DNA of 64,000 nt from Costus lasius (lineage: Eukaryota; Streptophyta; Magnoliopsida; Zingiberales; Costaceae), in assembly GCA_027563935.2 (NCBI GenBank), contig CM050449.1, forward strand, positions 81,871,178-81,935,177, read 5' to 3'. A program made the translations under genes and the position numbers. This document shows positions 1 to 11,744 of this stretch, piece after piece. The first letter of the stretch is position 1. Each line of letters opens with the position of its first letter. The notes under the pieces were generated by a model, which was not told where the DNA came from, ran no database searches, and saw only the letters and a program-made list of their open reading frames with translations.

Positions 1-200
1 CGGTACTGTAAACTTTTACACGGTACCGTATTTTTGAGCCGTTTTTGAACAGAGGACTGTCGTGATTTTACAGCGGTACCGTAATCTGTTTCACGGTACT
101 GTATTTTCGAGCAAGTTTTCACCCGAGAGCCTTCGTGATTTTATGGCACTGCCGTAAGATATTACACTGCCGTAATTCTGTTTCTGGCACGCGATTCCTG
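1..200. repeat. degenerate palindromic tandem repeat, left cluster
   Basis: Repeated cores of the form ACGGTACCGTA and GGCACTGCCGTAA recur every 35-80 bases, separated by spacers that share words such as gattttac, gagcc and ttttcacc. Each core is close to its own reverse complement. The same family returns at 3585-3880 and 4222-4275, so the clusters flank the gag-like remnant. The array enters from outside the window, so its true left end is unknown. No coding potential is seen. Confidence 0.75.
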
Positions 201-689
201 AGCCGTTTTTAGGGTTTTTCGGGCCATATTTTAGGGTTTCACGCTCGTTCTCGCACCGACTTCACACCTCCGACCTTCTCCGACCACCAGAGCACGCCGG
301 CAACTCTTCCGGTGAAGTTCCGACCATCGATTGGGTACTCTTTTCACCGATTTCTCCACTTTAGTGAGTTTACACGATTTTTGCCCTTTCACTCATTCTT
401 CCTTGTTTCTTTGTTGTTTTGAGAGATTTTTGTTTGCAAATGCTTCTTAGAGGATAGGCGACGATTCCTAGTTCAATTCTAGAATTTTTGGAACGATTCA
501 TGGAGTGTATTGAGTAAGATTGAGCTCACACGAAAGTTTTCCACTCTGTTTTCCTCTGTTTCGATTTTGAAACAAATTTTCCAGAGATGATAGCTATGAT
601 TTAACTGATATTATCTATAAATATTGCTTAGAATGAAAGATTATATCATTGTATTGCTATATGGTGCATTGAATTTATAGTTTGCAGCT
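201..689 (+). other. non-coding leader before the gag-like remnant
   Basis: No sustained reading frame. The sequence is pyrimidine-rich at 240-420 and AT-rich afterwards, as in the untranslated leader of a plant Ty3 element. No LTR end or primer-binding site could be fixed here. Confidence 0.4.
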
Positions 690-2009
690 TGTTTGAGATC
701 GCACCAAGAACAAAGTCTATATTCCCAAGAAAGAAAGGGAAAGCCCCAGCTGAACCTTCCCAGCCTGAAAATCCACATGGAATTATCTTTAGAAATGAGA
801 TGCAGGAGGCCAAGTATAATTAGATTCTTGAGAGGAAGGTTATCAATACCAAGTATGGAGATAGGAGGACTTTGGAATCTTTGGGGTTATATGAAGATGT
901 GCTATGGATGTTTGATAGGATCCAGGCTAAGAAATTTTTCCAGATGACTCCACGCACTTATTTGCCATTGGTTTTGGAGTTTATGAGTAGTTTGATTATT
1001 GATTTGAAGGAGTTTTCAAATGGACCTGCAGAAGGAGAAATCACTTTTAGACTAACCAATGAAGAGAGGAAACTTACACTACAGGAAGTTAGAGATATCT
1101 TTGAGCTGAGCACAGGAGGTTACACTGAGATACCCCTTGGGTTCATTGAGAGCATTTTTTGGAATCAGTCATTACTATGCTGTTTCTGTTAGAGCTTCAA
1201 AGATCATGAATCCATGTATTAAGTATGCACATAGGGTGCTTGCACACACGGTGTTTGGAAGAGGAGATAGTGACGGTATGATCCATCAAGCTGAGTTGTA
1301 TTTTCTTTGGGGAATGCTGAATGGATTTGCTGTGGATGTGGCTTTCTTTATGGTGAAACATATGGACAAAGTTGCTAGGGCAAAAAGGGTAGCTGTTGTG
1401 ATAGGAGGATTGATCACTCCTATAGCCCAGTATTTTGGAATAGAGCCCTATGGAGTGGAACTTGCAAAGGGGAATGCAAGGCTTTATCTTGAGTCTTGCA
1501 TAGCTATGAAAATGATTGTGAGAGAGGGGGATACCTTTTGTTTGGTCCTTGGACCAAATGTCCCTACTCTACCTTTACCCCACATTGAGAAAATCACCGT
1601 CAGAGATAGAGCAAATTGGAAGTTATCTCCGAGTGCCGCCGAGGCAGCCTTTACACCACCACTCGACACTGTTCTGCCGCTACCCGCATGGGGTGGAAGA
1701 GGTGACCCCTTTGGCATGGAGTCACCCCATCATGATTCTTCACACCCTGCTGGTGATTCTTCACACACACCTAGAGGAGGATTTCCTAGTGCTCATGATC
1801 TAGGATTCCAGGCTATGCATGCACAGATGTATAATCAGGAGCGCCGCATGGAGAGGGTGATTGACTCCTTGGGGAAGGTGACTGAGTCTCTTGGGCACCT
1901 CCATCAAGATGTAGAGAGATTGAGCGACCATATGGAGGACATGGGGAATTTCCTCTATGATCGCTTTGGATATAAAGACCAGAGGAGATATGGCTACTAC
2001 GGTGATTAA
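690..2009 (+). pseudogene. broken Athila-like (Ty3) gag / ORF1 remnant
   Basis: Conceptual translation resembles the first open frame of Athila-type plant retrotransposons (ATHILA ORF-1 / putative plant transposon domain). Recognisable stretches in order are TLESLGLYEDVLWMF, RTYLPLVLEFMSSL, FRLTNEERKLTLQEV, then AHTVFGRGDSDG, ELYFLWGMLNGF and VIGGLITPIAQYFGIEP. The frame is broken twice: an in-frame TAG at 821-823, and a frameshift near 1150-1170, where the protein moves from the segment ending PLGFIES to the one starting near 1150. The last segment ends at a TAA (2007-2009) after a hydrophilic tail. No protease, reverse transcriptase or integrase follows, so this is a remnant or a gag-only non-autonomous element. 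The family call comes from remembered motif order and no search was run. Confidence 0.7.
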
Positions 2010-3584
2010 GGAGGGCAACCACATTATGATGCTGAGGCTACACACCCTGATGATGTGCAGTAGATATTTTGTAAGTATCATCCTCCCTTACTTCTTTGCT
2101 ATATTATTTTTCCATATCTTATTGATGTTCCATGTTTTATAGGGAAGGATGACTCTTCCAAACTTCTCGTGCCCACACTGTTAAATTGAAAATATTTTAA
2201 TTCGATGTGGTTGTATAATATTGGTATTGGTTTTTGACATTTGATATGGATTGTGTGATGGATTTTATTTACTGACATTTCTTTTCAATATGGTTGTATG
2301 GATAAATTCTGAGCTTTATCTACTGAGTTTTATCTTCAATATGGTTATGCTACATGATGATGATATTTTTATATTCTTAATGATATGATATTGTGATGTT
2401 TTCATGAAAAGTATATTTTATATTGATGTGATTTATAGCCTTAATTTGTTTGTGAAAATAATGTTGATGACTTGTTTAATTCTTGATGATAGTGAATTCA
2501 AGCTTGTGATTAGAACTAAACTTATCATGTTATATTTATTTCTTCAATGCATATCTATCTTCTGAAATTTGACATTGGTTGATGCATGAAATTTTGGGTA
2601 GATGTGTAATTTGAGGAATAAGATCTAAAGGTGAAGCTACTCTTTTAAATAAAATGAGCATATGAGTATGATTTGTGAATTGATATCGATTGATTAACCT
2701 AGTAAATGTTTAATCTATTTTGCTATTTGTTGGGAAAGAAGAATCCAAGATCCATAAAAATAGTGAGAGACTCCCCTACTTGGCACTATGTAAAATTGAT
2801 AGTGGTACCTAAGACATGGGTTGAAGTCTATGTCTAAAAGATAATGAGAGAGAAAAAGAATAAGACTCCTCTACTTGGCACTATGTAAATTGATAGTGGT
2901 ACCGAAGATAAGAGTTGAAGTCAAAATAAAAAGTATGTATTCAAGAGGGTACATGCCATCTATGCAAAAACAATGCAAATACATGAAAAAGAAAAGAAAA
3001 AAAAAATTGTATGGAAAAAGATCTTGGAAACCAAATTCCTGTAAACAAAAGCATAATAGATTTAAACTGAAATTAGGTGAAGTCTTGAGATTGAAAATTC
3101 TATTTATTGTGCAAGTTGCAGAGTTTTATTTGATTGAGTTGAGAATCTGGAAGATTAAGTTCTAAGAATAATATGTTTGTCTGAAGTTTTATGAAGCAAT
3201 TAATGGAATTTTTCATTAATGATTGTATTTTAGAAATTTATTGAGCATGAAAAAGTTTATCTTTTAATCAATTTTTGATTTTTGCTTGGGAACAAGCAAA
3301 GTATGAGCCTTATATATTTTGATGACACCAAAATATATAGTATATTTTATATCATTTTATATACCTTTTCATGCTAAATTGAAGCTCTTTTATCTTTTTT
3401 TCATGCCAAATTTATCAAATATTGCAAAATCTACTTCTATTTTGGTTTTTGATGATTTTCAGGTAAAAAGGCACTATTTTTGGGCATTTTCGAGCAAAAT
3501 CAAATGCATGAAAGAGTTGTCATCATTAAGAAGAGATCACATGATAAATTTTACGCAAATTAAGGCAACAAACCAAAATACGGT
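2010..3584. other. AT-rich stretch without genes
   Basis: Very AT-rich with only short chance frames. A diverged duplication is visible: the phrase actcc-cctacttggcactatgtaaa occurs near 2770 and again near 2866, each followed by ttgatagtggtacc. It lies between the gag remnant and the next palindromic cluster and is probably the 3' part of the same element. Confidence 0.5.
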
Positions 3585-3880
3585 AGTGCCATAATCTATA
3601 TTACGGTACCGTATTTCCGTACGATACCGTAATATCAAAGCACTTGCCATAATTTTGGGGAGTTTTTCACCAGAACGTTTTCTGGATTTTACGGCACTGG
3701 CGTAAGAAATTGTACGGCCGTAATTTGGAGCGCTTTCAGACCAGAGAGATTCACTGAAATTATGGCACTACCGTAAACTATTTCACGGGCCGTAATTTCT
3801 AAATGTTCCCTACTAGAGTGTTCAACCGATTTTACAGCACTGCCGTGAAGCATTTTACGGTGCCGTATTATGTGAAGATA
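3585..3880. repeat. degenerate palindromic tandem repeat, middle cluster
   Basis: At least eight cores related to TTACGGCACTGCCGTAA, including variants ACGGTACCGTA, ACGGCCGTAA and ACGGTGCCGTA, occur in about 290 bases. They come in pairs, each pair with a spacer containing cagagag/cagaacg and tttcac. The higher-order unit is about 75-80 bases (tttac + core + 10-12 bases + second core + 25-30-base spacer). Confidence 0.8.
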
Positions 3881-4221
3881 GTCGACTTCAAACCGAAAGA
3901 GAAAAAGCTACACCAGTCCGCGGCTCATGAAAACATTGAAAAGATCCTGACACCCATGGAGAGGATCCGGGCTAAAGCTGACTGCAAAATCCTTCACATG
4001 CTGAAAAAAAAGACCTTCAACCCTCAGTGTCTGGGATACCCTAGCACTGAGTAAGGAGTTACGGGAAGCTCTGATTATAGCACGATCAGAGCCGGAACCG
4101 TATGAAGCTCACTTGGCAGAACTCCAAGCTCAAGCATATTCAGTCTATGTTGCTAATGTGTCTTTCACAGATGAAGACATGTTGTTGCCGACAGCATGAT
4201 AGGAAACGTTCCCATACCAGA

Positions 4222-4275
4222 ACAGTTGACAGATTTTACGGCAGTGCCGTAACATATTACATTGCCGTAATTTCC
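4222..4275. repeat. palindromic repeat, outlying unit with perfect core
   Basis: One higher-order unit of the same family. It contains TTACGGCAGTGCCGTAA, an inverted repeat that is perfect apart from its single central base, followed 10 bases later by a half core TTGCCGTAA. It lies about 340 bases beyond the main cluster. Confidence 0.75.
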
Positions 4276-4505
4276 TTCCAGAATGTGACTTCCACAGTCA
4301 AATTCGAAGCCCGATTTTTGCAGAGAAGATTGTGGATGATCCAGACCTTAAAACTCGAAGTCGTAAGAAGAAGAAGAGGAGCTTTCGTCGAGAGGAAGGG
4401 GAAGACACCAAAATCCCCAATTTTCATCCACCATACAGAGAGAAATCGAGATTTCAGCCACCGCCTAGGGTTTCGCCGCCACGACGCACATAGTGCATTG
4501 CCGGC

Positions 4506-6139
4506 TGTTGATGCCATGTATTTTGATAGTGATTTTTATTATTATTTCATGATAAATTTAGGCTTATTTGAATATTTTTAGACTCCTTTAAAGCTTATTT
4601 ACTTCAAAACTTCAGAATCTTCACTTTTCGTCTTTCTTATAGAATTTTAGATTAAATTACCCAATTTTGAAGTCATTTTGAAGAATCTAAAAGCATGGGG
4701 TGATTCCTTATGAGAAGACGAAGCTGCCCATAAAATTTGGGCTCAATCGGAGTTTTTTTTGGACTTCACAGCTAGGTGAACCCGGCGGTGATCTTGCCGA
4801 AGGACAAAACTCACCGCGCACTTCACTGCCAGGTGAACCCGGCGAGGATCACCGATGATGATAAGGATGTCCGAAACTCACAGTAGACTTCACTGGCAGG
4901 TGAACCCCATAGGATTCACCTATGATTATGTCCGAGGAAACCTGCGCAGAAATTTATAGAGTACTTCACTAGTAGGTGAACCTGGCAGGGTTCACCGGTG
5001 CTTCTTTCGCGACAGAACTGTACAGTGAGCTTCACTGCCTGGTGAACCCGACGGGGTTCACCCGTGATGCTTTCTGAACAGCACGACCCTTACTCGGATT
5101 TTCATTGATTTCGGACTCGATTCAAGTCCAAATTTGGCAAGTGAGGACTCTATGAAAAGCTGATTCAAAGGAGAACAAAAAGAGTATAAAAGCTCCAATT
5201 TCTGTGACCTAGAAAAGAAGGCAATCAGGTGACAAAGCGGCAAGGGTGGAAGACGGCGGCGAACGGGCGACTTTGGGGCGATTTTCAGAGATTCGATTAT
5301 CGGAACTCGGCGATTCTTGGTTATTTGTTTCGGTTCATCATCTCATCCCTCTTAGAAACTCTTTCCCGTGATTTTTCTATTTTTAAAGAGATATTTTTTA
5401 GCGTTTCAACTATGGTTGTAGCGTAAACCTTATTTCGGGGCTAGGTTGAAGCCCACCAACGAATTTTATATGCGATTCATGTTTAACCCTATTATTTGGA
5501 TTATATCTTAAGCATATTTTACTTGATGTACTTATTGCATGATCTATACCTTGGCCAAGTATTGACGTGTCTTAGTTGTTACGATTCATAACGAGAGTAG
5601 GATCGTAACGACGGAACCTCTTTGTGAAACTTGCAAAGCCTCGACATGAGAGTGCTTGGTCTTCGCTCGAGGGTTCATAATTTACCACTGAACTCATTGG
5701 ATTCACCTAGAATGATCCACCGCGAAAGTAGGAGACCATTCTAGGCGAATACCGAGGTGTACACTCGAAAGAGGACACCTTGTACCCTAGGGTTAGATTC
5801 TTTATGCATAATCATAAATCCTTGTAACTGATATTTCTAAACGCAATTAAAATCGTCGGTGTGATGGAAACCATTACCCCGATATCTCTCTCATATATTT
5901 TCTCTACCGTTGTTGTTTGGTTTCTTGTTTACAATTTCGCTTAACCTTTTGATTCAAGTTCTTAAAACCCCGTTTTGATCAGCTTAGATATCAAGAATTA
6001 GATTTTCTGGTACTCGACCTTGTTCCCTGTGGGATTCGATATCTTTTGTATTACTTCGACATTTCTGTGCACTTGCAGATAGTGTTAGCCGTGAAATTTG
6101 AAGGGAAGCTACGCCTGGAGTAAGAGAACACGCATCAGA
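4506..6139 (+). mobile_element. probable Ty3-type LTR
   Basis: Starts TGTTGATGCC and ends ACGCATCA, so it has TG...CA ends. Near 4735 it contains the phrase aaaatttgggctcaatcgga, common in U3 of plant Ty3 LTRs. Near 6020-6085 it contains ctgtgggattcgatatc followed by tgtgcacttgcagata, the characteristic U5 end of Athila/Tat-type LTRs. No matching second copy or target duplication was found, so it may be a solo or truncated LTR. Length by these ends is about 1.63 kb. It holds the separate palindromic array at 4770-5075. Confidence 0.55.
4770..5075. repeat. tandem array of GGTGAACC palindromes inside the LTR
   Basis: Five degenerate units of about 60-70 bases. Each carries ttcac-tgccaggtgaaccc (with variation) followed by a ggcggggttcacc-like arm, so the two halves can pair. 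Between units lie words such as gatgatgtccgaa and cgacagaactg. The position in the U3 part of the LTR suggests an enhancer-like array, which is inference. Confidence 0.75.
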
Positions 6140-6239
6140 AGTTTCAGAGGGAAAAGAGATCAATTGGTGGAGAAATCAACAAAAAGGGAGGCGCCGCTAC
6201 TGTTCATCGATGCTTAACTCAAAATTACAACCGTGGTGT

Positions 6240-7250
6240 ATTTTCCGAAACCCTCTTCTCTCTTTGATTTTCGATCTTTTGCAACCATGGATTATTGTAA
6301 CTCCTTCACTATGCTAGCTTAAACCTTTATGGGACATGGGGGAGTAATTCCCTTTGATTTTCTCAATGACTAGATACTTTTTACTTTCATCATGATAGTT
6401 CTATTTTGATGATTCTACCTATGCGATTATTGCTCTAAAATTCTCCTTAGTTTATTTATTGTCGTGCATGATATAGAGTTTTCGCAATATGGATTGAAAA
6501 GTGATTTGCTTGAGAACTTAGAACCCTAAAATTGAATAATAGGAACTCACCGTAAGAAATTAGGTTAAGTTCTTATTTCTTGATTTTAGTAATTTTATTG
6601 CCATGTTTGATAATTATGAACCTAGGATTGAGTTATTGTGTCAAACGTGGAGATCTTGCACGAAAGTGAGGATCGGAACGTTGGAGAACCATAGGTAGAA
6701 CGTGTGTTGAAACTCGGATGCGCGAAAGCGGTCCTTGAGATTCCACTCGAGACGATCAACTTGGAATTCGGATGCACGAAAGTGATCCTTGAATTCTTCG
6801 TTTGGTGATTTACTTATTTACAGCGTTGGGATAAATCTTGCGCGAAAGCGAAGATTAGTCCCTACATGGTTGTCTGTACGAAAGTGAGATAATCCACTTA
6901 TGAAGTAAATTATGTCTTTATCATTGTAAAACTGGATTGATGAACATCTATTTCTATCTAGTCATGAAAATTAAAGTGGATGAAACCCTAGTCCCAGTTT
7001 CTCTTTGATTATACTCTCCCGTGTGTTTTTCGATCATTGCTTGACTTCTATTCGATTACCTAGATAGTAAGAAATCAATTATTCGGTACTTGACAACTTA
7101 GGTCTCTGTGGGTTCGATATCTATTTTATTACTTCGAGTATCCGTGCACTTGTGGAAATAACAACAAGCTTGGTGACACAACAAGTCTTTGGAGCCGTGT
7201 CGGGGGGTGACAAGTCCCCGTCTACCAAACATCGAGTTTTTGGCCGCGAC
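6240..7250 (+). mobile_element. truncated Ty3-type LTR end plus relic of primer region
   Basis: A second LTR-like stretch with repeated phrases cgaaagtgagg/cgcgaaagcg and the U5-type ending ctgtgggttcgatatc ... ccgtgcacttgtgg near 7090-7155. Immediately after it, at about 7180-7215, comes aagtctttggagccgtgtcg. This is a decayed form of the TTTGGCGCCGTTGCCGGGG phrase that follows the 5' LTR in Tat/Athila elements. That makes this a 5' LTR followed by the start of an internal region. The left end is not resolvable. Confidence 0.5.
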
Positions 7251-7729
7251 ACCTTAGATAAGTTTTAGTCTACCTACTTGTAGGGATACAACACTAATAT
7301 TCTATGAAGCTGGCTCATGATCTTCTGGTCTTCGTACGGAGGCGGTTGGGCTGTCAGACGCGTTCGGAGCATACCGCGACAAAGCAGCAGAATTTGGACG
7401 TTGTGGGCTGGGTTACGAAAGATGTGGCGCGCTCTTGGGCCGTGTTTCTAAGATGATTGCACGGCCCCTCAGGTGTTGGGCCTTCAGGTGGATAGTTACC
7501 CAAGACCTTGGGCGGAAGGGCCTCTGTGTGGATCAACAATGGGCTAATCACTCCTACAAAACGGTCCGGTGGTCGAGAAGTGCGTTGAGATCGCTGTACC
7601 TCCACCTTGTTGGGCTCCTTCGGACCCTCCATAGATGGTTCAACATGGTACGGAGGGTTGTGGACATCGAAACAGGGTTAACTGGGCAGATCTGCAGCTT
7701 CAGGGGAAGTCACGGTCCGCCCGTGGCAT

Positions 7730-8200
7730 TTTACTCAGGGTGTGGCTTCCGTCGCTGGGTACCCAGAGGAATTTTCTGTGGAAAATATGACTTGTGTATG
7801 TGAAACCGCCCCCGGATCGGGTAGTGGTCTGCAGGACTCACGGGGCATGGCTTTCGTCGCTGGGTACCCTGAGGAACTTTATGTGGAAAATCTGACTTGT
7901 GCATGTGAAGCCGCCCCTGGATCAGGTAGTGGTCTGCAGACGGGGCGTGGCTTTCGTCGCTGGGTACCCCAAGGAATTTTCTGTGGAAAATCTGACTTGT
8001 GCATGTGAAGCCGCTTCCAATTCCAGAATTTCTCCGGGTAGTTGTCCGCAGGTGTCACGAGGCGTGGTTTTCGTTGTTGGGTGCCCCGAGGAACTTTCTG
8101 TGGGAGATCTAACTGACGCTGCTCCGGATTCCAGAATCCACGGGCCAAAGTTCTTGTTGCTAGGCACCCCGAGGAACTTTCTGTGCCGAATTGAACTTTC
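7730..8200. repeat. GC-rich minisatellite, about 100-117-base period
   Basis: Four to five tandem units. The word TGGCTTTCGTCGCTGGGTAC (or a close variant) starts near 7743, 7848, 7948 and 8065, with a more diverged unit near 8150. Each is followed by gaggaa-tttctgtggaaaatctgacttg-type sequence and a cggatc-ggtagtggtctgcag tail. Both strands stay open over long stretches because of the composition and period. The translations are only the repeat read in different frames, so no gene is called. Confidence 0.85.
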
Positions 8201-9561
8201 TTTTGCTCCTGGGTCTTCAGTGCTGGATGCTCCTGCATCACCCCTTTGTAGGTATATGACAATGAGTGTATGGTCATACGCAGGAGATGTAATTCTCCTA
8301 CTTGAATCACCTCATATTATTAGAATAGAAAGTGTGGTACATTTATTCAGTCTAGGATTATCAGATGGTAAAGGGATTATATTGCGTATATGGAAACTTT
8401 ATTGTTGGCTAGTGGTTGTTGATATGTCTGCAAATGCATGAATATATCAAAATAATAAAAAGTATGGACCCCATAAAGACCTGTGTTAAAATCCAATAAA
8501 TTATTTATATACTAGCTAAATAAATTGAGCTAATATTTTATAAAATATTAAAATATTTACTAGTAATTACTATATTATAAAGATTTTTATGGCAAAAAAA
8601 ACTTATAATATATGCTATGGCATTCAAAATCTCGTAAATAGATAATTATGTCATATCTAGTTGATAGTAAAGCATGGAAGTATTTTTGATAAGATTTAAC
8701 CTAACATTAGCCATAAATCCAAAGAATGTGAGGTTAGGACTAGGTACATATGGTTTTAATCGATTTAGCACAAAGGTGAAGAGATTAATTTTATGGTAGA
8801 ATTGAGAGATCATCAGCCGCCAAGATTATCTAGAACTATTTTAAAACTATTAAGTTTATAAATTACTATATTTGGTAACTAGTCTCAGCACCAAATAACA
8901 CTCAAAGACTTTCTTCCTTCTTCAACTTCACATGCATGAATCAAGTTAGCATCTTCCTTCAAGATTTATGCCTCAAGTAATTTATTTAATAATCATACCT
9001 ATTTAATATCCATATTGAATTAAAAATATTACAAGTAATTATAAATAATTTTTTCAAAGGTGCTAATACTTGGTACTACGGGTGAAAGTTGATACAAAGA
9101 GTTTATCCTAAAAAGGATAGGATGGATGGTGATTCGGGACATATATGACATGGTCCTAGTTGGATATGATTACAAGTAGTTGATTCTAGAGTACTAAAGT
9201 AAATGATAATAGTAATACTTAGAAAGTAAGCTATTGTCCTTAACATCACATGTAGAAAGTTAGCACATTGATCATATATGATAGAAAATTTCACATAAAT
9301 TTATGAAAGAAAATGAAGAAAGAGATATATATATATATATATAATAGAGATTAGGTACAACGTTGGGCCCCTAGTATGGACAAGATAATACAGATTCCTA
9401 GGAGGAAAGACAAAAGTGAAGAGATGAAGGGAGAGGGAAAAAGAAAAAGGTTGAATTAGTGGGGGTTTGTAGGACAGTCCCCCCCACACCTAAGTAAGGT
9501 ACACCCTCATTGATATCATAAAACTAAAATTAAATAGAGCACACCTGAGGAGTGAGTGAGT

Positions 9562-9612
9562 GAGTCAGTCAGCTTTTGGAGTGGATTGGAGCTCATGATT
9601 ACTGACTGACTC
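9562..9612. repeat. perfect short inverted repeat (hairpin)
   Basis: GAGTCAGTCAG at 9562-9572 pairs perfectly with CTGACTGACTC at 9602-9612, leaving a 29-base loop. The left arm sits at the end of a gagt(gagt) run. Confidence 0.7.
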
Positions 9613-9782
9613 GATCAATTAATAGGCTATTATGGTGACTTATTTTCTTTCAGTCGGGATTAAATAGAGCTGCAGTTCATATTGTGAGCGTTGTTGTGGG
9701 GGCAGTTAAATGGAAGGGCATAAACAATTGCTTGCCTCCCTCATCCATATGTACCTTGGGAACTGATGCCTCCTCCTTTTAT

Positions 9783-9804
9783 TAATCAATTAGCTAATTG
9801 ATTA
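9783..9804. repeat. 22-bp perfect palindrome
   Basis: The 22 bases centred on TTAGCTAA are identical to their reverse complement. The palindrome is AT-rich and lies in non-coding DNA about 2 kb upstream of the LBD gene. Its function is unknown. Confidence 0.7.
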
Positions 9805-11384
9805 GTGAGAGAGTTGTGGGGAGGAGGAGAGGATGTCTTTCTAACATAATTTAAGGCTCCCATTATTTAACGAATTGATCAATGACTTGTTCATCCAGTG
9901 AAAGAGATTGCCTTTTGAGTTGTGTGAAGCAGCTTTTAATTGTTCATTGATTCAAACTGTAAGTGGCAAGCAAGAAGAGAAAGTGTGAGAGGAACAATGG
10001 CAAGTGGGGTACTTGATGCCTTTCCAGTGAGGCTACCTACCTCCTTCATATATTCTTCATATATGTACACAATTGAATTCAAGCTATAAACTATTAATGT
10101 ATTTAAATGATATAATTATATGTATGCAATCAACATCCTAGTAGGTTCATGTCTTTAAATGAATTAGACTCATTCGAATGATAATAGATTAGCCTATATT
10201 TCAAAACTAAATGTACATTTTATCAAGATTTATTTTTGCTAAAACAAAAAAGTGATTTGGATTGAACTAAAAATCCGAGGCTGATGTAGATTAGGTATCT
10301 ATCTTCCATCTCAATCCTCTTTTAAGTTACTAACCAAATAACATATATTATCATGCTCCTTCCATTCACTCTTTTTTGTTGTTGCATGCATATCTTTCTC
10401 ATGTTTTTTTTTTTTTTGCTTACTACATTCTCATTTGGTCAAAACTCTACCTTATATGATCATTATTTGATACAACAATCATGTTGTCATATTTGTATAT
10501 TTTTGAAATAATCTTCTTTTTTTTTCTCTAAGTGAATATGTAATATATTTAGAGATATACCCTAATTCCTTGTATATGAGGCATTAAATAGTATATTCTC
10601 TTTATTGATGATTTCTCCTACAAACATGATCCAAATGCAATATCCTTCTACTATAAAAATTTTGTGATATGATTCTAGATAGGCATCCTTCTAATTAAAA
10701 CATTTAACTTTTAAAGGTATTGTATCTTAATTATGTTATAAAAATGATATTTCAATTTTGATTTTGTGACATGACATTTATAATCACCACAAATCTAATG
10801 GATGAATCCCTCTCCTAACCTAATAATGCTTCCTCACTCTCTATAAACTTATCACTCTACTACTATATCCCCTATCAAATCATCATCTCCAACACAAGTA
10901 GTACCAATCTAGCATTACATACAATGATTGTATCATTCTTTCACTTGTAATAAATAATTCATCTTATTTCTATGTTTCTAATATGATCAATCCCATCTTT
11001 CTAAGAATGATCCCATGCATTTGTCTTAATAAGATAGCTCTCATCAATACATCCATATTGAGTGAACCAAAGTTCATTGCCTTGTGATTCTTGCATAGAA
11101 ATTTTATTTAGCTAGAGGAACTATCAATTCAGTATCATCCTTAAAGTGGTATAATTGGACTCACACTAATAAGAGTAAACTTGCTCACTAGAGGTCAACT
11201 ATGATCCTTGGTAATTTTGGGAGGAAGAGGTCGTCATGTCATTTGCCAATCAATGAACGTGGGTGATGTACATGTGATCTAGATAGAAATTTAAATCATA
11301 TGTAAAAAAAAAAAAAAAAAAAAAAAAATGGGGGACAAAATTTCAAACTCGTGCGATCATTTTAATCATATTTTTTCTTATGTT

Positions 11385-11391
11385 GGAGACA
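11385..11391 (-). promoter_or_regulatory. candidate auxin response element
   Basis: GGAGACA is the complement of TGTCTCC, containing the canonical TGTCTC auxin response element. It lies about 475 bp upstream of the LBD start. CRL1/LBD16/LBD29-class genes are known direct targets of auxin response factors, so the position is plausible. One six-base site also arises easily by chance. Confidence 0.3.
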
Positions 11392-11744
11392 AGTAATTAA
11401 AAGGGTTGCACCAGTCTACATACATAATTAAAACTAATTAATGAATGAAATAATATAATGGGATTATGGCTTAACTCAGCCTACAAAAAGTGCTTGCAGT
11501 TGAGAGGGCAACGAGGGCCAACCCTCCACCAATTCATCGCTAATTAATCATTCAACAAACATAACCATCTGTTTTTATTCTATTTATTATTTCATTTTTT
11601 AAATTAGTTTATATTAATTAAATAAACAAGTAAATAGTGAGTCTAAGCTAACAAATGACCATGGAAATTGCCGGCCATTTGCGGGACAATCCTACATTAA
11701 ATATTATTCCCCCAATATGTAATCAATATTATTCACCATCAACC

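Larger units (their letters stand above)
8460..11700. other. gene-poor AT-rich intergenic DNA
   Basis: No frame with recognisable protein similarity. It contains an AT dinucleotide run near 9324-9343, a 25-A run at 11304-11328, and the two inverted repeats listed separately. A start codon at 9996-9998 opens only about 30 codons and is not supported as a gene. Confidence 0.6.

Noticed and set aside
1..4275. CRISPR-like reading of the regularly spaced palindromes
   Set aside because: The cores are degenerate, spacers share sequence with each other, and the surrounding DNA is plant nuclear DNA with spliced genes.
7742..8441. Open frames of 80-180 codons across 7742-8441 on both strands
   Set aside because: They are different readings of one tandem repeat and change frame from unit to unit. 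No domain is recognisable.
9996..10089. Short frame starting MASGVLDAFPVRLPT
   Set aside because: About 30 codons, no recognisable domain, no supporting splice partner. Too short to support as a gene.
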